A stretch of DNA of 64,000 nucleotides, from the NCBI RefSeq assembly GCF_024166365.1, contig NC_064835.1, forward strand, positions 61,980,607 through 62,044,606, written 5' to 3'. The position numbers and the translations under genes were made by a program. The stretch is from Elephas maximus indicus (lineage: Eukaryota; Chordata; Mammalia; Proboscidea; Elephantidae). The notes under the pieces were generated by a model, which worked only from the letters and a program-made list of their open reading frames with translations, did no database searches and was not told the origin of the DNA. Below are positions 37,275 to 50,530 of this stretch, in pieces. How positions within the stretch are numbered: the first letter of the stretch is position 1; the number at the start of each line of letters is the position of its first letter.

Positions 37275-37500
37275 CGATAATTGCCATTTATTGAGTTGTA
37301 TCTGTTTGGTATGAATTGTGCTAAGCCTGTGTATACATTGTTTTAATTTAATCCTGGCATTATTCACATTTTAAAGAGTTGAGGACTTTGAAGCCTGGGA
37401 GGTTAAGTAACTTACTGAAGTCACACAGCCAGTAAGTGGGACGCCAGGATTCCCTCCCAGGTGAGTCAAGCTCCAGGGCCTGCCCTGTAACCTGGGTACA
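37275..37500 (+). mobile_element. MIR
   Basis: 'tgccatttattgagttgt', 'ggttaagtaacttactgaag' and 'tcacacagccagtaagtgg' are the MIR core. Confidence 0.85.
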
Positions 37501-38024
37501 ATCTTTAGCTGCCTCCCTAAGCCCTGAGGCAGAAAAAAAATATTATAGTTGCACTTGGTATGAGCTGAGAACTATCGGAAACCTCATTTATGGTATTCTG
37601 AAGGTGAGATTCTCACATAACACCATAATACAAATAATTTACAATCAGTTTTATAATTGCAAAATGTCACTGCGAATGCAGGTGCTATTTTTCCCACATT
37701 TAGTTTAAGAAGAATTACTGGGCTGCCAAAAGAACCTTTAACAAATCAAAAGCAGCAGCTGTGAAAAGCCAAAATAGGAAGAGGCCAGTCAGGACCTTGT
37801 AAAAGTTAAAGTTTACAATACATTTTTCACTGTTTTAAAAATACTTTATTTCAATAACACCTTTTGGTGAGAATTGAATCTGGTTGATAGATCTGGCAAC
37901 AAGGGCAGATTCTGGGAGAGTTATTCTGGAAAGTGAATTTGTGTGGGGCAAAATGCTAACACCTAGGAAGTGCCCTAATTTTTAGAAATACGAGCCCGGT
38001 TAATTCCTTCAAGCTCTCTTAGTT

Positions 38025-38410
38025 ACCTAGTGCTGCTATAACAGACCTACTACAAGTGGGTGGCTTTAACAAACAGTTTAGGAGATGAGAAGACCAAAAG
38101 CTGGGCGCCAGCTCTAGGGGACGGCTTTCTCTTTCTGTCAGCTCTGGGGGTAGGGCCTTGTTTCTTCAATTTCTATTCCTTGGCTCCATGGTGGTCTTCA
38201 TATGAAGTGTCATCTACCTTCTCCCCATCTCTACTTATTCACTTGTTTCTTTAATCTTTTGTATTTCAAAGGAGAATGATTTAAGACATACCCTACACTA
38301 ATGCTGTCTCATTAACATAACAAAGAAAGCCCATTCCCTAATGGGATTATAACCACAGGTACAGGGGTTAGGGTTTACAACACAAATTCTGGGTGGGGAC
38401 ACAATTTATA
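38025..38410 (-). mobile_element. LTR of the ERVL/MaLR-like family (reverse)
   Basis: 'ttagttacctagtgctgcta' then 'tacaagtgggtggctttaac' is the reverse complement of the LTR 3' end seen at 18.9, 28.6 and 30.7 kb; it continues to 'gtttacaacacaaattctgg'. Confidence 0.75.
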
Positions 38411-39904
38411 ACAACTGCCCAGACAATTTTAAAACTTGAGCTAATTAAAGCACCCACGGGAGACTTTTTGCCTCTGGAGTTGTTAGCAAGCCTTCTGAAT
38501 TGTGGGCTCTAATCCTCGGCTTTATGTATTTATTGTGATTATTATTAATTTTTTTACTCTATGGACTTAGCTCATTTTGCCTAGACCCAAGTCTGGTTTA
38601 TCTTGCCTTGAATAAGGACAACTTGTGCCTCCCCTTAACTTATATTAAAGGTCTTTGTTTATTGGTTATTCTACCCAAATTCTATGGCAGCTATGGGATT
38701 CTCAGCTCAGCATTTGACATAGAAGCAGATGGTATTTAAACACCAATTCCACCACAGGTCACTGCCACAGAATTCTTTTCCACTTCACGGCGGCAAGAAA
38801 AACATCAAATCATTAGCAACTTTCAATGACCTTTCCTCGGGTCTGGGCTATATGCGAAGGGCTCAGTAATGGCTCGACTTCTACAAGGCCGTCACGTTGC
38901 CTGGTTATTGACTGGACACTGCTATTCTATCTCAGAGGGCAGCACTGGGAATGGCTTTCCTGGGGGCTGATTCAGGTTGAGTTCTGACACCAGTACTTTT
39001 CCACTCATCAAAAAAAAAAAGTCTGCTACTATCTTTGGATGAGCTGGCCAGTAGCCCCATGCTATTAAAAAGGAAGGGAGGTATTCTTTTTTATTCTGAA
39101 AATACAGCTTTTTTCCTTGGACAGGGAGTGGTTTATATTTACAACAGACCCAGAAGTTAATTAAGGACAAAAAGAAAGGCTACAGATCCAAGAATGCGAA
39201 TGTTAAAATGATTACCTCAATAGGTATTACCACACTGTCCGTAGTTTGATTCCCCGAATTTGCTTGTATGGAAACCCTTTGTGGTTATTGCTAATCCCTT
39301 CTCCACTGTAAAGTGGGAATCGATGTAGTGAGTGGGCGGGCCATTGGCTCTCTGACTCCACCTTGGTGAGCTGTGTTAAAACAAAATAAAAATGGTTTGA
39401 AAGTCGAGAGCCTCAGATCTCACTCAGCCAACAATGAAGAATGGTAGCTGCACCACAGGCACTTGGCAAAGAGTACAATTCCAAGCTCACTGTCACTAAA
39501 TATTTATTAAGGTGTCCCTAAAGAGAAACTTGGAGTTGTTTAAAGGCTGTGCAGTCCATCTGAGCTCCTGGATACGACAGCTGCCTCCCGAGGTTGGGCC
39601 AGGCTAGCAGACAGCTGGGTATCTAGGCCTACTCCCCACACCCACCCCAGTTCCTGTAGAATTATTTACTATATGTAGTGCTTTAGTGAAAAATAGAGCC
39701 CTTTTACTTCAGGTTTGGGTTTATTACACAGATGTTTATATTATTTATGACGTCACACATTGTTTGGCCCATCCATGGTTTATACTTTTTGCTTTATTAC
39801 TGATTTCACTTTTTTGCATCCTTGTATTCTATATTCCTGTCGCAGTTTTTCATGTATATTCTCTTTGTAATATTTTATGTATCCTTGTAAACTGTTTGAA
39901 ATCC

Positions 39905-39985
39905 TTTCTGTAAGGTGTATAGAGGCTAGGATGGAGCTTGGCCCTTAGTAGGCATACAGAAAATATTCGTTGAATGAATAAAAGT
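39905..39985 (+). mobile_element. L2 3' end
   Basis: 'cttggcccttagtaggcat' and 'tcgttgaatgaataaa'. Confidence 0.7.
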
Positions 39986-39996
39986 GGACCAAACCA

Positions 39997-40123
39997 GGCC
40001 CATTGCTGTTGAGTGGATTCCGACTCATAGTGAGTGACGCTATAGGACAGAGTGGAACTGCTCCATACAGTTTCCAAGGAGCAGCTGGGGAATTCGAACT
40101 GCCAACCTTTTGGTTAGCAGTTG
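39997..40123 (-). mobile_element. AfroSINE, head truncated
   Basis: Reverse copy from 'cccattgctgttgagtgg' to 'ttggttagcagttgca'. Placed directly behind an L2 3' end. Confidence 0.88.
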
Positions 40124-40279
40124 CATGATGCATAAATTAAAATGCATACGTTGATTTCTCCCTTTCTTGGGTTTTCTCGACACTTGTACAGTTGGTGCTC
40201 ATTATCTTATGTACACTCACTGTTTATGGAGAAATTGCTTTTGTACTATTTCATGGGGGTGTGGCTCCTTTACCTTAAT

Positions 40280-40375
40280 CAATTATTTGCTCCTTGAGGA
40301 CAGAGAGCATAGCACCTACTTCCTGCGTACTTTGAACAGTAGGTGCTCAATAAATACAAATTAAATGAATGAATG
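40280..40375 (+). mobile_element. L2 3' end
   Basis: 'ttatttgctccttgaggac' and 'gtaggtgctcaataaatac', ending in GAATGAATGA. Confidence 0.8.
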
Positions 40376-41390
40376 ACCCATGGCCTGGATGTGTGACCCC
40401 CTTTTCGGGGTGGTTGTGGTGGTGAGTGAGTCACCACTCCATAGTTCAGCTGCTATTATCTAAAACCAGTAGCTCTTCATGCTCCCTTTACGTTTTATCA
40501 GCTTGTTCACCTCAGGTCATACTGCCCACAGTGACGATGGTAGGCTCTACATTTTTCCTAGGACATCTGTTGCTCTTGCCTACCCAGCATTCACTCCCCT
40601 TTTTCCTATTAATACCCCCATGATTTTTCTTTGGTGAATTAATAATTACCCCCCTGCTCCCAATGCATGTGGCCCAGATGGGGTACAGGCACATGACCTA
40701 GGCTTGGCCAATCAGAGCACTCCATCCCTCTGACCACAGTGATTGACTCAAGGACAAAGTCATGACCAGAGCCAGGACCCAAAGAGACCTAATTCCAGGA
40801 CTTTATTGTTAATGGTAGACATGAAGTTCTTTTTTTCCTGTTGGATTTATTAAGACAGTAGGATACACGCCTAGAGCTGTCAAAGCTACTATGTTGGAAA
40901 GCCCCAAATGAACAAATACTCAGCATGTAAGAGTCAAGAGAGGAATAAAAAATGACTCTTAGTGACAATGGACACTAGATTCAGCTGTACCTGAAGACCA
41001 GTTTGAATTTTCTGTCAGTGCAATTAAAAGAATTCATACTAACACCAGATTCCATTCTCATTGTATATGGGCTCTTCCTGGCCACACTGAAGTCCCAAGG
41101 GCTAAAATCTGAGGCCTTGTGTTTGCAGAGTAACACTGGAATTGGGAAATAAATATTCATGTGAACTTATTCCAAGTCCACCAAGGTTCGAAAAAAAATA
41201 ATCTAAAACTCCTAAGTCAAGAGAAAGGTGTAGAACACTAGACTTGGGTGAGGAAAGTTCTGGAGACACAGATGTTTAAGTGTGGCAAACAGGGGTGCTA
41301 AGAGTTATTAACAGTGGTAAAGGGGCCATTGCTGTAGATGGTATGAACCACATTGTAATAGAATTGTGCTTTGGTATAATGTCATTAAAC

Positions 41391-41552
41391 AAACAAAACC
41401 CAAACCCATTGCCATAGAGTTGATTCCAACTCATAGCAAACCTACAGGACAGGGAACTGCCCCATAGGGTTTCCAAGGAGCAGCTGGTGGATTTGAACTG
41501 CCGACCTTTTTGTTAGCAGCCGTAGCACTTAACCACTACGCCACCAGGGTTT
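41391..41552 (-). mobile_element. AfroSINE
   Basis: Reverse copy from 'acccattgccatagagttg' to head 'ctacgccaccagggttt'. Confidence 0.92.
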
Positions 41553-42139
41553 TTATCTTTTAAAGGAAAGTAAGGTGAAGAGAGGATACTGCCGTGGATA
41601 CGGAAGCTAACTACAGGGAATGACAGCTGAATAGTTAAAAATAGTCTTACTTCCTTTGTCTAGGTGAAGTTTCCACTTCTTTCTCCCATTAATGACACAT
41701 TACTATTTGTCAAACACAGGTAACATCCTACGTTCTCACTTGGGACCAGGAAGAATACAGAAATAACTCTCAGCTATTGTGGGAGTTCTTTTTTAGGAGG
41801 ATGAGGCTGAGGAAAATAACACTTCCCTAGTAACAGATCACAGGGGAGATGTGCTAAGTCCAGAGCTCCTGATGGATATACAGGACACCTTCAGGCCATA
41901 AGACCAGCAGCTCTCTGTTCTTTAGGTTTTGTCCCAAGATCTCTGCTAGCTCTTACAGGCAAAGTTTATGTTGAACAGACTCCAGCAGTGAGGTCACCAT
42001 CATGGAAGGTTTCCATATATGACAAGCCTCTGCTGCTGCACACAAAAGCATTCCCAAGGCCCTTTCACCGGTGCTGTCCAAGAATAAGATTTTGGCTGGA
42101 CTCCCACGTTGAAGGGGCAATGGAGCTTTGTTTCTGAAA

Positions 42140-43300
42140 ACAGTTGGTATTGTACTTTGTTCAATTATAAAAGCAATACATGTTCTCTGTAGAATGTTTG
42201 GAAAATTCCAAAACGTATAGAGTACAAAAAAAAAAAAAATCACCGCATAATCTCATCACCTACAAATAACTAATCATATTTTGGTATACCTCCTTCTCAT
42301 AGTTTTTAGGAATACATGTATCTATGTGTATTTTAGGAAGGTGGTATTGCACTGTGGTTAAGAGTATGAGCTTGGAAGTTTGACGTGACTCATTTGGAGT
42401 TCTGTGGCTTTGGGCAACTTAAACTGTTTAAGTCTTACTTACTTCAACAATAAAGTTTGCTCATTCTTATCCAGTTCTCAGCCAGTACAATATTATTTTA
42501 ACTTTACTCATAGGCTTATAATAAAAGTTATCTGGTAATAAAATTTCCCCCAACATTTTTTGTCTTTCAATTTCTTAGGGTTATTTTACCTATTCCAAAA
42601 TTATTCAAGAGTAGATTTTGGAATAATCTTTTCAAGTTAAAAAATGAAATTTCTGAGTAGGTTTGCATTTAAATTTATGGATTTAGAGAAGAATTAACAT
42701 TTTAAAATGTTAAGCCTTCCCATCAGGGAATGTGGCATGTCTGTCTTTCCATTTGTTTTCTTCATGTTCCTTTGTAAACCTTAGTAGTTTTCTTCACATA
42801 AGACTTGTTGTGCATTTCCTGTTAATTTTGTTCCAAGACATTTCTTTTTTGATATTTTATATTTTTGGTTGCTAGGTGAGATTATTTTTTTCCAATCACA
42901 ACTGGTTATTACTTGTACTGGAAAGCTATTTTAAAAATTATATAAATATCTTACAGTGGACAACTTATCTCTCTTTTTAGGTCTAAGCATTTTTTCAGAA
43001 CTGATTATCTTCAGGTTTCTAGGTAGATACTCAGTTTGCAGCCAAAAATTGTGTCTTTCTAATAGTAATTTCTGCTTTAATCTTTCTTTTCTCCTGCCTT
43101 CGTACATTTTGTTATTCTTTTCGAATTTGAGACAAACGCTCATTTTTTAATAATTAAAGCATTGAAAGTTCTAAATTCGTTGAGATTTCAAGTATTAATT
43201 TGTGATGTTGCATTATTGTTCATTTCTAAATTGGCCATATATATAGTTTTACCTGCTTTCTTTCTCTTACTTTCTAAGAGGTAACCTATGATTAACTTGT
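42140..43300. mobile_element. AT-rich old repeats (L1-like and MIR)
   Basis: 42345-42440 is a MIR 5' end ('attgcactgtggttaagagt', 'gtggctttgggcaactt'). The surrounding AT-rich sequence with an A14 run at 42226 looks like old L1. No coding signal. Confidence 0.5.
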
Positions 43301-43719
43301 TAATTTTTATACTGCACCATCCTTTAGAATCATTATTCAAAATGTCTGCATATCTACTGTTTCGTTACCAAAAAGTAAAGCTTGGCAACTTACTAGCTGG
43401 GTGACTTTGAACACGTCTGTTCATTTACTAGTATCTTATGGTCAGACACTATTCTGGGGGATAAGGATACAAGAAGGAACATGACAAAGTTGCTGATTTC
43501 AAGGAGTATACTTTTGGGGATTGGGATAAATAAACTAGGAATACTGTAAACAGACAGGATGCTTTTAGCTAGTGGCAGTGCCGCTCAGCCAGTAAAGAAG
43601 GCGATGTGATAACATGATGGGGTGAGGTCCATCACTGCCTTTCCCTTCACCAAAGTTAACACATGTCTACTCTCTAGTTAGTGATATTCCCTTCCTCCTC
43701 ATCCCATTCCTGGTAATCA

Positions 43720-44125
43720 TAAAAAAAAAAAAGTCTTTCTGTATACAACCTTTTCTTGACTATTTATAATCGTACTCATATAATATTTGTCCTTTTGTGA
43801 TTGACTTATTTCACTCAGCATAATGTCCTCCAGATTCATCCATGTTGTGAGATGTTTCACGGATTCGTCATTATTTTTTATCATTGCATAGTATTCCATT
43901 GTGTTTACGTACCACATCTTGTTTATCTAGTCATCCATTGACAGGCACTTAGGTTGTTTCCATCTTTTACTATTGTGAATAATGCTGCAGTGAACATGAG
44001 TGTGCATATGTCTATTCTTGTCATGGCTTTTATTTCTCTGGGATATATACTTAGAAGCGGTATTGCTAGATCACATGGTATTCCTTTTCTAGCATTTTAA
44101 GGAAGTACCACACTGTTTTCCATAG
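43720..44125 (-). mobile_element. L1 3' UTR (reverse)
   Basis: 'ttatttcactcagcataatg', 'cagtattccattgtgttta'-type text and 'aatgctgcagtgaacatgag' in reversed L1 order. Confidence 0.85.
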
Positions 44126-44400
44126 CAGATGGGGTGAGGTTCTTTAGATGGGGTTGTCAGGGAAGGCCTCCCCTAACTGCCACATCCCATGGACTCATCT
44201 TTGTCTTTAGTCCAGAAAATCTCTTCTGAGGCATATGACAACACTGATCTCCCCCCTTTTTAAACTGTGCCTCTGTTGGTTTCTATGACAAGACAGTGGG
44301 GTCACCATCTTCCGGTCCCTTCCTATCTCTGTGACCTCCTCTTTTCAGTCTTTTTTGTAGGTACATCTTCTTATAACCAATCACTAAATGTGTCTGCCAC

Positions 44401-46905
44401 TACTTGTCTGTCAGTTTGTTGCACTGTGGTGGCTTGCATGTTGCTGTGACGCTGGAAGCTATGCCACCAGTACTTCAAATACCAGCAGGATCACCCATGG
44501 TGGACAGATTTCAGTGGAGCTTCCAGAATAAGACAGGTTAGGAAGAAGGACATGGCAATCTACTTCTAAAAAAAAATGGCCAGTGGAAACCTAACAAATA
44601 GCAGCGGGACATCGTCTCATATAGTGCTGGAAGATGAGCCTCTCAGGTTGGAAGGTACTCAAAATGTGACCGAGGAAGAGCTGCCTCCTCAAAGTAGAGT
44701 CAACTTTAATGGCATGGATGGAGTAAACTTTTCTAGACATTCCTCTGCTCATGGGCCACAACTCAAAATGAGAAGCAGCAGCTGCAAACATCCATTAATA
44801 ATTGGAACATGGGATGCACAAAGTATGACTCTAGGAAAACTGGAAGTCATCACAAATAAAATAGAATGCATAAAGATTTATATCCTAGGTATTAGCTGAA
44901 ATGGACTGGTATTGGCCATTTTGAATCAGACAAATCATATGGTCTACTACGCCAGGAATGACAAATTGAAGAGGAATGGCATCACATTCATTGTGAAAAA
45001 GAACATTTCAAGATCTATCCTGAAGTACAAGGCTGTCAATGATAGGATAATATCCATACGCCTACAAGGAAGACCAGTTAATATGACTATTAGTCAAATT
45101 CACACACCAGCCATTAAGGCCAAAGATGAAGAACTTCAATATTTTTACTAACTTCTACAATATAAAATTGATCAAACATGCAATCAAGATGCATTGATAA
45201 TTACTGGTGATTGGTATGTGAGCGTTGGAAACGAAGAAGGATCAGTAGTTGGAAAATAAGGCCTTGGTGATAGAAAAAACGCCAGAGATCACACGATAGA
45301 ATTTTGCAAGACCAAGGGCTTATCCAGTGCAATTTTTTTTTTCAATAACATAAACTGACTATACACATGGACCTTGCTCCTGGAGTATGGAGGAATAAAA
45401 TCAACTACATCTGTGGGAAGCGATGATGAAGAAGCTCAATATCATCAGTCAGAACAAGGCCAGGGGCTGACTGTGGAAAAGATCATGACTTGTTCAAATG
45501 CAATTTCAAGCTAAAGCTGAAGAAAATTAAAATAAGTCCATGAAAGCCAAAATATGATTTTGAGTATATCCCACCTGAATTTAGAGACCATCTCAAGAAC
45601 AGATTTGATGCACTGAACACTAATGACCAAAGACCAGATGAACTGTGGAATGACATAAAGGACATCAGACATGAAGAAAGCAAAAGGTCATTTAAAAGAC
45701 AGGAAAGAAAGAAAAGAACAAAACAGATATCAGAACAGACTCTGAAACTTGCTCTTGAATGTGCAGTAGCTAAAGCAAACAGAAAAACGATGAAGTAAAA
45801 GAGCTGGACAGAAGATTTCAAAGGGAAGCTAGAGAAGACAAAATAAAGTATAAAAATGAAATGTGCAAAGACCTGGAGTTAGAAAACCAAAAGGGAAGAA
45901 CATGCTTGGGATTTTTCCAGCTGAAAGAACTAAAGCAAAAATTCAAGCCTCGAGTTGCAACACGGAAGGATTCTATGGGCAAAATACTGAACGATGCAGA
46001 AAGCATCAGAAGAAGATGGAAGGAATACAGAGAGTCACTGTACCAAAGAGAACTGGTTGACGTCCAATCATTTCAGGGGGTAGCGTATGATCAAGAACTG
46101 CCGGGACTGAGAAAGAAGTCCAAGCTGCACTGAAGGTGCAAAACAAGTAAGACTTGGAGAAAAACAAGTCTCCAGGAATTCATGGAATAACAATTGAAAT
46201 GTTTCAACAAACAGATGCAATACTGCAAGTGCTCATTCGTCTATGCCAAGAAATTTGGAAGACAGCTACCTGCCCTACTGACTGGAAGAGATCCATATTT
46301 TTGCCTATTCCAAAGAAAGGTGACCCAACAGAATGTGTAAATTATCAAACAATATCATTAATACCACATGCAAGTAAAATTTTGCTGAAGATTATTCAAA
46401 AACAGGTGCAGCAGTACATCGACAGGGAACTGCCAGAAATTGAAGCCAGATTCAGAAGAGGATGTGGAAGGAGGGATATCACTGCTGATATCAAATGGAT
46501 CTTGGCTGAAAGCAGAGAATACTAGAAAGACGTTTACCTGTGTTTTATTGACTATGCATAATACATTTGACTGTGTGGATCATAACAAATTATGGATAAC
46601 ACTGCAAAGGATGGAAATACCAGAACACTTACTTGTACTCCTGGGAAATCTGTATATAGACCAAGAGGCAGCCATTCAAATAAAACAAGGGGACACTGCG
46701 TGGTTTAAGTCAGGAAAAGTGTGTACCTGGGTTGCATCCTTTCACCATATTTATTCAACCTGTATGTTCAGCAAATTATCTGAGAAGCTGGACTATATGA
46801 AGAAGAATATTATATCAGGACTGGAGAAAAACTAATTAACAATCTGATATAAGCAGATAACACAATCTTGCTTGCTGAAAGCAAAGAGGACTTGAAGCAC
46901 TTATT
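44401..46905 (+). mobile_element. RTE LINE, 5' two-thirds (interrupted copy)
   Basis: RTE-clade element in plus orientation. It holds the 5' region, an endonuclease segment near 44.9-45.15 kb (NGITFIVKKNISRSILKYKA, DRIISIRLQGRPVNMTI), a linker domain, and an RT N-terminal part near 46.15-46.5 kb (KSPGIHGITIEMFQQTDA, TDWKRSIFLPIPKKGDP). It breaks at 46905 within the RT, right after text equal to LLAESKEDLKHLL, and resumes at 48870. Many stops and frameshifts; inactive. The start near 44401 is approximate. Confidence 0.88.
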
Positions 46906-48869
46906 GGCGTTGTTGTTAGGTGCCGTTTAGTCAGTTCCAAAGTACAACAGAACAAAATACTCTGCGGTCTTGTGCCAGCCTCACAATCATTCCTATGCTT
47001 GAGCCCATTGTTGCAGCCACTGTGTCGATCCATCTTGTTGAGGGTCTTCCTATTTTTCGCTGACATTCTATTTTACCAAGCATGATGTCCTTCTTCAGGG
47101 ACTGCTCCCTCCTAATAATATGTCCAAAGTATTTGAGACGAGGTCTCATCATCCTTGCTTCTAAGGAGCATTCTGGCTGTACTTCTTCCAAGACAGATTT
47201 GTTCGTTCTTTTGGCAGTCCATGGCATATTCAATATTCTTCGTGAACACAACTTAAAGGCGTCAATTTTTCTTTGGTCCTCCTTATTCATTGTCCAGCTT
47301 TCGCATGCAGGTGAGGCGACTGAAAATATCATGACTTGTGTCAGGCACAACTTAGTCCTCAAAGTAACATCCTTACTTTCCAACACTTTAAAGACGTCTT
47401 TTGCAGCATATTTGCCCAATGCAATGCATCCTTTAATTTTCTGACTGCTGCTTCCATAGGTGTTGATTGTGGATCGAAGTAAAATGAAATCCTTGTCAAG
47501 GTTAATGTTTTCTCCTTTATCATGATGTTATCGATCCAGTTGTGAGGATTTTTGTTTTCTTTATATTGAGGTGTAGTCCATACTGAAGGCTACAGTCTTT
47601 GATCTTCATCAGTAAGTGCTTCAAGTCCTCTTTAATTTCAGCAAGCAAGGTTGTGTCATCTGCATAATGCAGGTTGTTAATGAGTCTTCCTCCAATCCTG
47701 ATGCCATGTTCTTCATATACTCCAGCTTCTTGGATTATTTGCTCAGTATACAGACTGAATAAATATGGTGAAAGGATACAACCCTGAGACATACCTGTCC
47801 TGACTTTAAACCACATAGTATCCCCTTGTTCTGTCTGAAAGACTGCCTCTTGATATATGTATAGGTTCCTCATGAGTACAATTAAGTGTTCTGGAATTCC
47901 CATTCTTCACAATGGTATCCATAACTTGTTATGGTCCACATGGTCAAATGCCTTTGCATAGTTAATAAAACATGACAGTGGTTAGTGAGTTAAACACTTT
48001 CTGGTATTCTGTGCTTTCAACCAGGATCTGTCTGACATCAGCAATGATATTCCTCGTTTCACATCCTCTTATGAATCCGGCTTGAATTTCTGGCAGTTTC
48101 CTGTCGATGTACTGCTGCAACTGCTTTTGAATAATCTTTGCAAAATTTTACTTGCATGTGATATTAATGATACTGTTTGATAATTTCCTCATTTTGTTGG
48201 ATCACCTTTCATTGGAATAGGCATAAATATGGATATCTTCTAGTTGGTTGGCTGAGTAGCTGTCTTCCACATTTCTCGGCTTCCAGCGTTGTTATCTGTT
48301 TGTTGAAACATCTGAATTGGTAGTCCGTCAATTCCTGGAGCCCTGTTTTTCACCAATGTCTTCAGTGCAGAAGATTTCAAGGCACAGCTCGAGAAGACAA
48401 AGTAAGGTATTACAATGACATTGCGAAGACCTGGACTTAGGAAACCAAAAGGAAGAACACTCTCAGCATTTCTCAAGCCAAAAGAACTGAAGAAAAAAAT
48501 CAAGCCTGGACTTCTCCCTTCAGTACCATTGGTCCTTGATCATATGCTATCTCCTGAAAGGACTGAATGTTGGCCAATTCTTTTTGGTACAGCACATTCC
48601 TTTCATCTTGTTTTGATACTTCCTGAGTCGTTGAGTATTTTGCCCATAGAATCTTTCAATATTGCAACTGAAGGCTTGAATTCTGTCTTAAGTTCTTTCA
48701 GCTTGAGAAATGCCAAGCATGTTCTTCTCTTTTGGTTTTCCAACTCCAGGTCTTTGTACATGCATAATACTTTGTCTTCTCGAGCTACCTTTTGAAATCT
48801 TCTGGTCAGCTCTTTTACTTCATCATTTCTTCTGTTTGCTTTAGCTACTTGACGTTCAAAAGCAAGTTT
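46906..48869 (-). mobile_element. Second RTE LINE inserted in reverse within the first
   Basis: It begins with the inverted RTE 3' tail (gttgttgttaggtgccg-type text) and runs 3' to 5'. A long frame at 47419-46931 encodes the C-terminal region (QRKIGRPSTRWIDTVAATMG). Another at 47903-47520 holds the RT core with GCILSPYLFSLY and an intact YADDTTLLAE. A near-repeat of CACTTATT/CACTTACT at 46898-46905 and 48870-48877 is the probable target duplication. It is 5'-truncated, since endonuclease sequence is absent. Confidence 0.85.
48371..48515 (+). mobile_element. Inverted RTE snippet inside the nested RTE
   Basis: About 145 bases in plus orientation ('aagatttcaaggcacagctc', 'caagccaaaagaactgaag') repeat a segment of the same RTE family that the nested copy already carries in reverse at about 48660-48810. 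The nested copy's own sequence ('gaagtccag' / 'ctgcactgaagac') resumes across it, so it was added within that copy. Confidence 0.75.
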
Positions 48870-49593
48870 CACTTACTAATGAAGATCAGAGACTACAGCC
48901 TTCAGTATGGACTACACCTCAACATAAAGAAGACAAAAATCCTCACAACTGGACCAATAAATAACATCATGATAAATGGAGAAAAGATTGACCTTGTCAA
49001 GGATTTCATTTTACTTGGATCTACAATCAACACCCATGGAAGCAGAAGTCAGAAACCAGCCAGTGTATTGCATTGGGCAAACATGCTGCAAAAGATCTCT
49101 TTAAAGTGTTCAAAAGCAAAGATGTTACCTTGAGGACTAATTTGTGCCTGACACAAACCATGGTATTTTCAATTGCCTCATCTGCATGTGAAAGCAAGAC
49201 AATGAGTAAGGAAGACGAAGAATTGATGCCTTTGACTTATGGTGTTGGCAAAGAATATTGAATATGCCATGAATTGCCAGAAAAACGAGTAATTCTGTCT
49301 TGGAAGAAGTACAGCTCCTTAGAAGCGAGGATGATGAGACTTCATCTCACATACTTGGGACATATTACCAGGAGGGAGCAGTCCCTGGAGAAGGACATCG
49401 TGTGTGGTAAAGTAGAGGGTCAGCGAAAAAGAGGAATTCCCTCGATGAGATGGACTGACTTAGTGGCTACAACAACAGGCTCAAACACAGCAATGACTGT
49501 GAGGCTGGTGCAAGACCGGGTTGTTTTGTTTTGTTGTACATAGGGTCACTAAGAGTCAGAACGACTTGACAGCACCTAACAACAACAACAAAA
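48870..49593 (+). mobile_element. RTE LINE, 3' third (continues from 46905)
   Basis: It continues the first RTE in frame of reference: 'cttactaatgaagatcagag' follows where 46905 stopped. It includes LHLNIKKTKILTTGPINNIM and ends at the tail 'gcacctaacaacaacaac'. Confidence 0.9.
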
Positions 49594-50389
49594 GTATTTG
49601 CTGGGCAGGACAACCATCTGCAATGGCACTGGAAGAAGCACTCAACTGCTGACTCCATTTGTTGAGAGTTCTTGACCAGCACCTCCTGATATTCAGATTT
49701 TTAATTAACACAACATGACACTGGTGTGGAGCATAGGCCCAAGAAATGATGTCTGAGTCAAGCAGTTAAAGGTGATTTCCCACAATGTGGGAATAAAGGT
49801 TCTCAAGGCTTTGGTACAGGTCTGTCTAGATTTGTAATACATGTGATTCAACACCAAAGACACTATTTCAAGAAAGGGCTAAGCAAGAAAGTAAGGAAGT
49901 GTTATACTGACTGAAAGGCACTCAACACAAAGCTATAAAGCAAATATGGTCCATGGTCTAACAGAGCTTAGTTCAGAGACATGACTCACACAAGATGGTA
50001 AGAAAACACTGCAAAACAGCAGGGAACTACATGCCAAATTGTGTGAAACAGGCTATACATGCCATTGGAGTTCAAAGAAGGGTGCCCTCAGAGTGAACTT
50101 ACCCAGTGAGAGAAGACACCGGAGGTGGAACTTGAGCCAAGCCCTAAAGGAAGCAGATTTGATCACCAAAGGACACAAAAGCCTATGGTTACACAGTGGC
50201 ACAAGGCTGGATCCTGGAGCTGATGGGCACAGTGAACACTGCTGGACACACCCTATAAGCCTAAGGGCCTGATTCTAACTCCAAGTAGGCTAAGGTTAAG
50301 TACAAATTGATCCCTGGGTTAAGCAGTGAAGACTTCAATAAAAAGGGTCAACATTGTCTTCCTCTTCCTTCATCTCAAGAAGTAGTTGC

Positions 50390-50530
50390 TGGCGATGGTT
50401 ATACAACATCATGGTGAATGTAATTAACATCACTGAATTGTACACATAAAAATGGTTGAAACACCAAATGTTTTCTCATACTTATTTCACCACATACAAA
50501 AAAATTATTTTAAGTCAATTAAAAAAAAAA
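50390..50530 (+). mobile_element. L1 3' end
   Basis: 'ggtgaatgtaattaacatc', 'actgaattgtacacataaaa' and a terminal A run at 50521-50530. Confidence 0.75.

Noticed and set aside
46931..49543. Open frames of 90-160 residues taken as host genes
   Set aside because: All are parts of the RTE elements (endonuclease, RT or C-terminal region).
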